This document shows positions 1-5,177 of a stretch of 6,179 nucleotides of DNA, piece by piece (the first letter of the stretch is position 1; each line of letters starts with the position of its first letter). A model generated the notes under the pieces. That model searched no databases. It was given only the letters and a program-made list of their open reading frames with translations, and was not told the origin of the DNA. The translations under genes were made by a program, and so were the position numbers. Origin of the DNA: an uncultured Lachnospiraceae bacterium (lineage in GTDB: Bacteria > Bacillota > Clostridia > Lachnospirales > Lachnospiraceae); contig CACZSB010000069.1 in NCBI GenBank assembly GCA_902783765.1, positions 1 to 6,179 on the forward strand. The letters run 5' to 3'.

Positions 1-69
1 AACAAAATAGCGATACAGCAAATGAGCATTTTAGAAAGCATAGAGGAAAGAATCCCCTTAATAGAGTGA
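1..69 (+). CDS. 3' end of an unidentified upstream gene (partial)
   Basis: Frame 1 is open from the window edge to a TGA at 67-69 and gives 22 residues ending in ESIEERIPLIE. The tail is rich in Glu and Ile and could be the end of a helix or coiled coil. The gene lies only 35 bp before the ZIP transporter start, so it may be co-transcribed with it. The stretch is more AT-rich than the transporter that follows. The fragment is too short to assign a family. It vaguely resembles the helix-rich tails of type I restriction specificity subunits, but this is not enough for a call. Confidence 0.4.
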   Translation, partial: NKIAIQQMSILESIEERIPLIE

Positions 70-78
70 AGCTGATTC

Positions 79-91
79 CAAAGTGACTTTG
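79..91. promoter_or_regulatory. Short dyad just upstream of the ZIP transporter start
   Basis: CAAAG-TGA-CTTTG is a perfect 5-bp inverted repeat ending 13 nt before the ATG at 105. It overlaps the zone where a regulator or the ribosome would bind and could be an operator. It does not match the Zur or MntR box consensus as I know them, and a dyad this short can arise by chance. Confidence 0.15.
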
Positions 92-104
92 CAGGAAAAA
101 CCCT

Positions 105-890
105 ATGATTCAAAAGGATGTTATAATCGGATTATTGATCCCTCTGGCGGGGACGGTGGCAGGTGCGGCCTGTGTATTTTTTATGAAGCAGAAGCTGAGC
201 CTGTCTGTTCAGCGGGCCCTCACCGGCTTTGCCGCCGGCGTTATGGTGGCGGCCTCCATCTGGAGCCTGATCATTCCTGCCATGGAGCAGGCAGAGGGCA
301 TGGGAAAGTGGGCCTTTGTGCCTGCGGCGGCGGGATTCTGGCTGGGGGTCTTGTTTCTGCTCCTGCTGGATACGGTGATCCCCCATCTGCATATGAATGC
401 GGAAAAGGCGGAGGGCCCCAAAAGCCGCCTGGCCAGAACCACCATGATGGTATTTGCCGTGACCCTGCACAATATCCCGGAGGGAATGGCGGTGGGGGTG
501 GTGTATGCCGGCCTCATGTCTGAATCCCTGGATATTACCGCCGGGGGCGCTTTGGCCCTGGCCCTGGGCATTGCCATCCAAAACTTTCCGGAGGGCGCCA
601 TCATCTCCATGCCCCTGCATGCGGAGGGTCAGAAAAAGAGCCGGGCCTTTTTAAGCGGCGCCCTGTCTGGGGCCGTGGAGCCCATAGCCGCCTTTATCAC
701 CATTTTGCTGGCCCGGCTGGTGGTGCCGGTGCTGCCATACTTGCTCAGCTTTGCCGCCGGCGCCATGATCTATGTGGTGGTGGAGGAGCTGATTCCGGAG
801 ATGTCCGAAGGCGAGCATAGCAATATCGGAGTCTTGATGTTTACCCTGGGATTCACTTTGATGATGATCCTGGATGTGGCATTGGGCTGA
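105..890 (+). CDS. ZIP family divalent metal transporter (GufA/ZupT-like)
   Basis: This is a 261-aa polytopic membrane protein of the ZIP family, which moves Zn2+, Fe2+ or Mn2+ into the cytoplasm. The sequence shows about eight hydrophobic segments. The two family signatures are HNIPEG at residues 122-127 (TM4) and QNFPEG at 159-164 (TM5), which carry the metal-coordinating His, Asn and Glu residues. VEP at 191-193 and EELIPE at 227-232 match further conserved ZIP positions. A short polar loop at about residues 97-110, after PHLH at 93-96, separates TM3 from TM4. The length fits the bacterial GufA-like branch. The start at 105 has AGGAA about 7 nt upstream. A 146-aa open frame overlapping at 83 is a shadow. 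The GC-rich codon use looks like host chromosome. The family call is firm; metal specificity cannot be read from sequence. Confidence 0.93.
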   Translation: MIQKDVIIGLLIPLAGTVAGAACVFFMKQKLSLSVQRALTGFAAGVMVAASIWSLIIPAMEQAEGMGKWAFVPAAAGFWLGVLFLLLLDTVIPHLHMNAEKAEGPKSRLARTTMMVFAVTLHNIPEGMAVGVVYAGLMSESLDITAGGALALALGIAIQNFPEGAIISMPLHAEGQKKSRAFLSGALSGAVEPIAAFITILLARLVVPVLPYLLSFAAGAMIYVVVEELIPEMSEGEHSNIGVLMFTLGFTLMMILDVALG

Positions 891-910
891 GAGATAACAA
901 ACGGGATATT

Positions 911-1852
911 TTACGGCTGTGTCGCTTTCCCGCCGCCCCATAGGGCAATACCTGAACCCAGCAGAAAGAGGAGAATCCCCAGGATCATATTCCAATGAAG
1001 GGCTTCCCCAATCAGCATCCAGGCAAAGAGGGGGGCCAGCATTGGCTTTAAAAAGAAAACCACGGCCGCTTCCCGGGCGGAAGTGAGTTCCACGGCAATC
1101 ATATGGAACACGTTGCCGGCGGCGGTAACGATTATGAAAATATACAGCAGCAAAGGCAGCATATCCCAGCTGATTTGCGGCAGAATGGGCACCTGGGCCA
1201 GCATGGGAAGACCTATCTGGGGCAAAAAGGCTGCCACCGACGGGATATTTCCTAAAAGAATCAAAAGCAGCAATTCCAGAGAGCCCAACAGAACACTGCC
1301 GCAGGTAATCACAATGCCACCATATTCCCGGCTGCGTTTTTTGCCCGCCACAATATAGCAGGCATAAATAAATGCGGCTATCAGGGCCAGGCAGACACCG
1401 AAAAGATCCAGCTGCTGTTCCCAGGGGCTGATGATAATCACCACCGCCGAAATCTCAAAAAACAAGGCAATAAAATGGTTTTTCCCCAGGGGTTCCTTCA
1501 AAAAGACTCCGGCCAGGAGCGTGGCGAAAAGGGCATTGCAGGAGAAGAGCACTGCCACAGAGGCCGCCGGGGCCCGATGGATGGCCATCTGATGTATCAC
1601 CATGGCCAGCACCACAAATAACAGGCCCATTATGGCGAAAAAGCCAAAATCTGCCCCTTTGAGCCGCCGCCCCTTTTTCTTTAAAGCCCTTAAGGAAAAA
1701 GGGATTAAACACAGCCCGCCCACAAAAAAACGCAGCGCGGTGAGCTGTAAGGGCGCAAAATGGCCGGAAACAGATTTTAGGCTCAGCTCCACCGTGCTGA
1801 AAATCACGGCGGATAGAACTATCAGAAAATATCCCACGGTTTTTTTATTCAT
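911..1852 (-). CDS. EamA/DMT superfamily transporter
   Basis: This is a 313-aa inner-membrane protein with about ten hydrophobic segments arranged as two EamA repeats (roughly residues 5-135 and 150-300), the hallmark of drug/metabolite exporters such as RhaT/YdcZ-type and amino-acid or nucleoside exporters. Typical features are the TALRFFVGGLCLIPF segment after TM2 and the basic KKKGRR loop. The substrate is unknown. The start is taken as the ATG at 1852: AGGTG at 1863-1859 sits 6 nt upstream. An in-frame GTG at 1861 overlaps that Shine-Dalgarno sequence and is unlikely to be used. Its 5' end overlaps by 8 nt (ATGAATAA) the stop of a truncated upstream frame, suggesting it was once the second gene of a coupled operon. 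It converges on the ZIP gene with a 20-bp gap and no clear terminator between them. Confidence 0.93.
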   Translation of the reverse strand: MNKKTVGYFLIVLSAVIFSTVELSLKSVSGHFAPLQLTALRFFVGGLCLIPFSLRALKKKGRRLKGADFGFFAIMGLLFVVLAMVIHQMAIHRAPAASVAVLFSCNALFATLLAGVFLKEPLGKNHFIALFFEISAVVIIISPWEQQLDLFGVCLALIAAFIYACYIVAGKKRSREYGGIVITCGSVLLGSLELLLLILLGNIPSVAAFLPQIGLPMLAQVPILPQISWDMLPLLLYIFIIVTAAGNVFHMIAVELTSAREAAVVFFLKPMLAPLFAWMLIGEALHWNMILGILLFLLGSGIALWGGGKATQP

Positions 1853-1982
1853 AAAAAACACCTGTCATTTTTATCGGCTGCTTGATTCCCCTGCATTGTG
1901 CCGCGGCGGCACAGGGCTTGATTTCCGCAATTTCCGCCGCCATGCTGATTTTCAGCTCCCGGATGTCCACAAACCGATAGTC
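1845..1982 (-). pseudogene. Decapitated 3' remnant of a gene upstream of the EamA transporter
   Basis: On the minus strand, a frame beginning near TAT-CGG-TTT-GTG (1982) runs about 45 codons to a TAA at 1847-1845. Its stop overlaps the transporter start as ATGAATAA, a typical translational-coupling arrangement. The peptide starts YRFVDIRELKISMAAEIAEI, looks protein-like, and has strongly G/C-biased third positions like the flanking transporter genes. No ribosome site and no convincing start exist in the GC-rich part, and composition switches abruptly to AT-rich at about 1983. I infer that this is the surviving C-terminus of a gene whose 5' part was removed or displaced when the AT-rich cassette arrived. 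The last 20 residues look less protein-like, the opposite strand is also open, and I cannot name the family, so confidence is moderate. Confidence 0.45.
1897..1913. repeat. GC-rich palindrome in the remnant upstream of the EamA gene
   Basis: TGTGCCGC-G-GCGGCACA is a perfect 8-bp inverted repeat with one central base. It could fold as a short hairpin on either strand. No T-run follows on either side, so it is not a standard intrinsic terminator. It lies inside the probable coding remnant, where Ala codons (GCC GCC GCG GCA) may produce it by chance. It could also serve as an operator about 45 bp before the transporter start. Confidence 0.3.
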
Positions 1983-1986
1983 ATTT

Positions 1987-2493
1987 TTACTTAAAACCGA
2001 AATATGTATCACAGTCATATTTTATAATCTTTGCATTTTTATCTGAAAGTGCCGTTCCATAAATGGATACGTTCGAACTTCCTTTTTGGCGTCGAATTGA
2101 TATTCGTGGATGATTATTAATAGAGTCTTTCCCAAGACAGTCCAGAGCATCTTCGATAGGAATAACGGCAAAAAAGGTATCCTTAAAATCCTCCGTCGTG
2201 CATACGATAACGAGCAGGTTATTTTGTTTTTTGTCCTGGTATTCTGTCATTAAGACACCTTTTTCTGCTGCGGTGAAAACGGCATCCCATTTATAAAAAG
2301 TTTTGCCTTGTTTTTCCGAAGATTTACCGGTGCCAACATACTTCAAGTACACACTGTAATCCTGGTCACGAAGGGCAAACTGAATTCTTTTGCTTTTATC
2401 TGTTGCGTCCAGAAGAATTGGTTCAACGCGATTTGTCACCAAATACGAAAGAAAGGCCCCGCAGTAAAAATCCACCTTGCCGATTCGAGTCAC
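1987..2493 (-). CDS. Orphan 168-aa protein, divergent partner of the M-S methyltransferase
   Basis: I do not recognise the family. The 168-aa product is soluble, with no signal peptide or membrane segment, and reads as mixed alpha/beta. Visible features are a conserved-looking start RIGKVDFYCGAFLSYLV (residues 3-19), a likely strand-helix unit NLLVIVCTTEDFKDTFFAVI (92-111), an NNHPRISIRR segment (126-135) and an aromatic end DTYFGFK. I see no PD-(D/E)xK, HNH or helix-turn-helix motif. The start is taken as the GTG at 2493 because GGAGGTG at 2507-2501 lies 7 nt upstream. The in-frame ATG at 2523 would place that Shine-Dalgarno inside the gene and has only a poor site of its own. It is AT-rich like the methyltransferase operon and unlike the gene on its left, and is transcribed away from that operon from a shared intergenic region. 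It may be a nuclease, regulator or effector of the cassette, but nothing in the sequence decides this. Confidence 0.75.
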   Translation of the reverse strand: MTRIGKVDFYCGAFLSYLVTNRVEPILLDATDKSKRIQFALRDQDYSVYLKYVGTGKSSEKQGKTFYKWDAVFTAAEKGVLMTEYQDKKQNNLLVIVCTTEDFKDTFFAVIPIEDALDCLGKDSINNHPRISIRRQKGSSNVSIYGTALSDKNAKIIKYDCDTYFGFK

Positions 2494-2500
2494 TTTTTGA

Positions 2501-2507
2501 CACCTCC
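2501..2507 (-). promoter_or_regulatory. Ribosome binding site that sets the GTG start at 2493
   Basis: GGAGGTG read on the minus strand is a near-perfect Shine-Dalgarno sequence. It lies 7 nt before GTG-ACT-CGA. It decides against the longer frame starting at the ATG at 2523, within which it would be codons 6-8. Confidence 0.75.
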
Positions 2508-2559
2508 ATTTTTCTGAAACCATTCACCAAAGCCTAAAAGGATCATTATTTTTATTTGA

Positions 2560-2565
2560 ATTATA
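2560..2565 (-). promoter_or_regulatory. Probable -10 box of the leftward 168-aa gene
   Basis: A perfect TATAAT is read on the minus strand at 2565-2560, in an AT-rich context about 67 bp before the GTG start. No good TTGACA lies 16-18 bp upstream; that position falls in the dyad at 2584-2600. The promoter may therefore be weak or depend on an activator. Presence of a promoter somewhere here is expected because the two genes are divergent. Confidence 0.5.
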
Positions 2566-2583
2566 TTCTAACATGAAAAGACC

Positions 2584-2600
2584 ATAGTCATAAAGACTAT
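2584..2600. promoter_or_regulatory. Inverted repeat at the -35 position of the leftward promoter (candidate operator)
   Basis: ATAGTC-ATAAA-GACTAT is a perfect 6-bp dyad with a 5-bp spacer, so half-site centres are 11 bp apart, about one helical turn, as for a dimeric regulator. It covers the place where the -35 element of the leftward TATAAT box should be and lies 45 bp upstream of the rightward -35 box. The regulator is not known. Confidence 0.4.
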
Positions 2601-2644
2601 TCTGTCTGAGAATCGCAGAAATGGTACAGGTTATCAAAAACCTC

Positions 2645-2672
2645 TTGACAAAAAAACAATCCGTGGTATTAT
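2645..2672 (+). promoter_or_regulatory. Sigma-A type promoter of the methyltransferase operon
   Basis: A perfect TTGACA (-35) at 2645-2650 is followed after 16 bp by TATTAT (-10) at 2667-2672; the overlapping ATTATA or TATACA would give 17 or 19 bp. Transcription would start near 2680, leaving about 40 nt of leader before the TTG at 2720. The promoter lies inside the longest open frame of the methyltransferase, which argues against the upstream ATG at 2621. Confidence 0.75.
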
Positions 2673-2685
2673 ACAATCGAATTAA

Positions 2686-2699
2686 GGTTATAAATAACC
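2686..2699. promoter_or_regulatory. Inverted repeat in the methyltransferase leader (candidate operator)
   Basis: GGTTAT-AA-ATAACC is a perfect 6-bp dyad with a 2-bp spacer. It starts about 14 bp after the -10 box and ends 7 nt before the Shine-Dalgarno sequence. Its place at the expected transcription start suits a repressor site for autoregulation, as often seen for restriction-modification genes. As RNA it would be only a weak hairpin because of its 2-nt loop. Confidence 0.4.
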
Positions 2700-2706
2700 A
2701 AATAAT

Positions 2707-2713
2707 AAGGAGG
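2707..2713 (+). promoter_or_regulatory. Ribosome binding site that sets the TTG start at 2720
   Basis: AAGGAGG is a consensus Shine-Dalgarno sequence 6 nt before TTG-TAT-AAC-GAA. No ATG follows at a usable distance in this frame, so the methyltransferase most likely starts at this TTG. Confidence 0.8.
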
Positions 2714-2719
2714 CGCAAC

Positions 2720-4510
2720 TTGTATAACGAAAAGAATACTAATCCGAACGATCAAGAAGTTACCCTGACTCCCGAACAGAACGCTTTGCTGGATAAGTCT
2801 ATCAGTTGCATAATGGATATTCAAAACATACTCTATCAAGTGCCGGTTCTCCTGGATAATGATTCATGGGCTATACGAGATGCTTATAAAGCTGCTGCCT
2901 TTTTACTTTCAAAAGCATCACAGTATCACGATCCTAGTCTTGTTGAATATGATTCCCTGGTAGAGGCAGGAATTGATGAAGATATTATTCGCTTTGCAAG
3001 TAGAATCGGTGTTGATCGCGCTTGGAATGCACTTCGCGGGTTGACTAAGAAGTATGATACTCGTACTTTCAATCTCTCGATTCTTTGGTCTTTACAAGAG
3101 ACTACGGAGAACCCATTCGATTTTCCTGAAGGCGTATTGTCGCTGGTAGAAAGCCTTTTGGATGTACAAGACGGAGAATCTTTTTGTGACTTGTTCTGCG
3201 AAGATGGGCGTTTGACTTCCAGTGTTAGAGAATACTGCCCTGATTCTGAAATATATGGTGTCGATGTGAATCCTAATGCTATCGCCATCGCTAAGATTAT
3301 GTCAGATTATTCTGGTCATCATATTCATTATCAATGCGGAGAAATATTTGCCCTTGCAGATGAATCCCTTATTGGTGGCTCTTTTGATAAAGTATTTGCC
3401 AATTATCCCTTTGGTTTAAAAAGAACGAATCAAAGAGCAATGGCACAGTACTGGGAAAGAGAAAAAACACGAATTCCGTCTATTTCGAGGTCTACTTCCT
3501 CTGACTGGATTTATAATCTTTTCATGTTGAGACAAATTAAAGAAACAGGCATGGCTGTTGGGATTATGACCAATGGCAGCACTTGGAATACAATTGATAC
3601 GCCTATTCGTAACTATTTTATCGAAAATGGGTTTGTGCAAGCAGTTATCAACCTCCCGGCAAAACTGTTTCCCAAAATGGCTGTCGGAACATCTGTAATT
3701 ATCATGAGCCATGGGAACAATGGTGTTAGGATGATAGATGCGTCTAATCTGTTCGAAGTTGGTCGCAGAGTCAATACAATAAACGATGAACATGTTCAAA
3801 TCATTTTAGACTCAGTTAGAAAAGATAGCAGTATCAGTCGTCTAGTCACTTTAGATGAATTAAGGCAGAATGATTACATTCTGAATAGCGCGCGTTATTT
3901 CAGTGAGCAAAGCATTGTGGAGGACGGTGTTCCGTTTGAGAATGTCATTAAACGCATTACACGTGGTGCGCCTCTCAATGCTAAGCAACTGGACGAATTA
4001 TCCTCACCCACATCTACGGGTGTGCAATACTTGATGCTTTCTAACATTCAGAATGGTTTGATTGACAGCAATCTTCCTTGTTTGAAAGAGCTGGATAAGA
4101 AGCTTGAAAAGTATTGCCTGGCGGATCATTGCTTAATTCTGTCTAAGAATGGGTATCCCTACAAGGTTGCCGTTGTAGAGATGGAAGAAGGGCAAAAAGT
4201 GTTGGCGAATGGCAACCTTTACGTTATTGAAATAGATGAGACAAAAGCCGATCCATACTATATTGCCGCATTCTTAAATAGCGAACAAGGGATTACTGCG
4301 CTAAAGCGTATAACAGTAGGTGCGGTGTTGCCCAATATAGGCGTGGATCAACTTAGAAGGATTAACATCCCCCTTCCTGATATGGAGAAACAAAGGGAGA
4401 TTGGACGCTTATATAAAGATACCCGCAACGAAATATACTATCTCCAATTAAAGATTGAAAAAGCCAAAAATCGTTTAGGAAATCTATTAGAGGAAGTGAA
4501 CGATGTCTAA
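2720..4510 (+). CDS. HsdM-like N6-adenine DNA methyltransferase fused to an HsdS-like recognition domain
   Basis: This 596-aa protein combines modification and specificity functions of type I restriction systems. Residues 1-140 form a helical N-terminal region. Residues about 140-390 form an N6-adenine methyltransferase fold. Motif I is DLFCEDGRL (157-165), followed by the acidic YGVDVNP with D182, and motif IV is NYPFG (228-232) preceded by FDKVFA. Residues about 400-560 read as one HsdS target-recognition domain (QYLMLSNIQNGLI, ..LILSKNG.., RRINIPLPDMEKQREIG). A charged coiled-coil tail ends the protein. Motif I has Glu where the first Gly of C-G-T-G is usual, and motif IV has Tyr for the first Pro, so SAM binding and catalysis may be altered. 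The start is a TTG with AAGGAGG 6 nt upstream; the ATG at 2621 lies before the promoter. No HsdR or nuclease domain is present. The 177-aa gene overlaps its end by 8 bp. AT-rich codon use suggests transfer. Confidence 0.88.
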   Translation: MYNEKNTNPNDQEVTLTPEQNALLDKSISCIMDIQNILYQVPVLLDNDSWAIRDAYKAAAFLLSKASQYHDPSLVEYDSLVEAGIDEDIIRFASRIGVDRAWNALRGLTKKYDTRTFNLSILWSLQETTENPFDFPEGVLSLVESLLDVQDGESFCDLFCEDGRLTSSVREYCPDSEIYGVDVNPNAIAIAKIMSDYSGHHIHYQCGEIFALADESLIGGSFDKVFANYPFGLKRTNQRAMAQYWEREKTRIPSISRSTSSDWIYNLFMLRQIKETGMAVGIMTNGSTWNTIDTPIRNYFIENGFVQAVINLPAKLFPKMAVGTSVIIMSHGNNGVRMIDASNLFEVGRRVNTINDEHVQIILDSVRKDSSISRLVTLDELRQNDYILNSARYFSEQSIVEDGVPFENVIKRITRGAPLNAKQLDELSSPTSTGVQYLMLSNIQNGLIDSNLPCLKELDKKLEKYCLADHCLILSKNGYPYKVAVVEMEEGQKVLANGNLYVIEIDETKADPYYIAAFLNSEQGITALKRITVGAVLPNIGVDQLRRINIPLPDMEKQREIGRLYKDTRNEIYYLQLKIEKAKNRLGNLLEEVNDV

Positions 4511-5036
4511 AATGGATTATTCTGACCTCATCGAAATAGAGGAACAGGTGAAGGCCAGATTCATAAGAGATAGTGAACGTATTCTAATGAATCTCAACCG
4601 GACAGGGAACCTTGAAGAGTTTTTAAAACTTGTGGATATGTCTGACTTGCTGGGAGAGGTAGTTGTTAGCTGGCGTCAAGATGGCAGAATCATTGTAATT
4701 GGTCAAGCCGCTGTAAGCAAAGAGCATCTGTTGGGTGTGGCAAAAGAGTTTGGTTTGGATAAAACTCGCTTTGAGTTTTGCTTGGAGTATAATGATGCTA
4801 AATCATATAATTTTAAGAGAACTCAATATAATCAGGATTACTCCTGTATTCTTGCGGGCCCCATGCCCCATCAGGGGAATGCTACAGGTGATTTCAGCAG
4901 CATCTTAACGGCGATTGAGAATCAAGAGGGATATCCCCGGGTGGTACGGATGGGAACTAACGAACTGAAAATAACAAAAAGTTCTTTTAGGAGTACTTTG
5001 CAATACCTGATAAGGGAAGGGGTCGTGACTCCTTGA
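4503..5036 (+). CDS. 177-aa protein of unknown function coupled to the methyltransferase
   Basis: I cannot name the family. Its ATG lies inside the methyltransferase 3' end (8-bp overlap, ATGTCTAA) with GAGGAAG upstream, so the two are almost certainly translated together. Residues 1-50 are helical and charged. Residues 61-151 look like a Rossmann-type alpha/beta unit: strand RIIVIGQ (62-68), helix HLLGVAKEFGL (75-85), strand RFEFCLEY (89-96), strand CILAGPMPH (115-123), helix DFSSILTAIEN (130-140), strand RVVRMG (146-151). A distinctive NELKITKSSF (153-162) and a final helix follow. The strand-helix order with a conserved-looking His after the third strand recalls the DUF2325 layout, but that is topology by eye only. 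It has no membrane segment, signal peptide or nuclease motif. It could bind a nucleotide or act as a partner subunit of the methyltransferase. Confidence 0.85.
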   Translation: MSKMDYSDLIEIEEQVKARFIRDSERILMNLNRTGNLEEFLKLVDMSDLLGEVVVSWRQDGRIIVIGQAAVSKEHLLGVAKEFGLDKTRFEFCLEYNDAKSYNFKRTQYNQDYSCILAGPMPHQGNATGDFSSILTAIENQEGYPRVVRMGTNELKITKSSFRSTLQYLIREGVVTP

Positions 5037-5072
5037 AAGTGTTAATAAATCGTCAAGATATGATGGAACATC

Positions 5073-5099
5073 TTGGGTATGAAATCGCAAAATACCCAA
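5073..5099. repeat. Inverted repeat downstream of the cassette (weak terminator or operator)
   Basis: TTGGGTAT at 5073-5080 and ATACCCAA at 5092-5099 are perfect 8-bp arms around an 11-nt loop, 37 bp after the stop of the 177-aa gene. As RNA the stem has only three G-C pairs and is followed by CTTTGTAAATAG, not a T-run. It would be a poor Rho-independent terminator but sits where one is expected. Confidence 0.4.
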
Positions 5100-5101
5100 C
5101 T

Positions 5102-5145
5102 TTGTAAATAGTATGGATTCTTTGGTATCATAATTGTATTATAGT
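5102..5145 (+). promoter_or_regulatory. Possible promoter of the AlbA_2/ATPase gene
   Basis: The AT-rich 70 bp before the gene offers several -10-like hexamers: TATCAT at 5126-5131, TATTAT at 5137-5142 and TATAGT at 5140-5145. TTGTAA at 5102-5107 lies 18 bp before the first. No pair is clearly best. A short ATAAT-TGT-ATTAT dyad spans 5130-5142. Confidence 0.3.
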
Positions 5146-5177
5146 TAGCAGAGTGATAAATGTGGGAGGGTTCATTT

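Noticed and set aside
83..523. 146-codon plus-strand frame overlapping the ZIP gene
   Set aside because: Gly/Cys-rich, low-complexity translation in another frame of the ZIP gene, which has family signatures throughout.
1897..1913. Intrinsic terminator for the 168-aa gene
   Set aside because: The palindrome is strong, but no T-run follows in the direction of transcription, and it lies about 75 bp beyond the stop inside a probable coding remnant.
1602..1994. 130-codon plus-strand frame crossing the EamA start and remnant
   Set aside because: Antisense to a well-supported transporter, with no family features. It does weaken the pseudogene call slightly because both strands are open there.
2926..3288. 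120-codon minus-strand frame within the methyltransferase
   Set aside because: Ser-rich antisense shadow of methyltransferase motifs I and II; no ribosome site of note.
2720..4510. Type IIG or BREX (PglX) enzyme
   Set aside because: No N-terminal PD-(D/E)xK nuclease region is visible, and the protein is far shorter than PglX; the C-terminus fits one HsdS recognition domain instead.
1977..5112. ATAGT pair as target-site duplication of the island
   Set aside because: Five AT-rich bases match by chance too easily, and neither end has terminal inverted repeats or a transposase.
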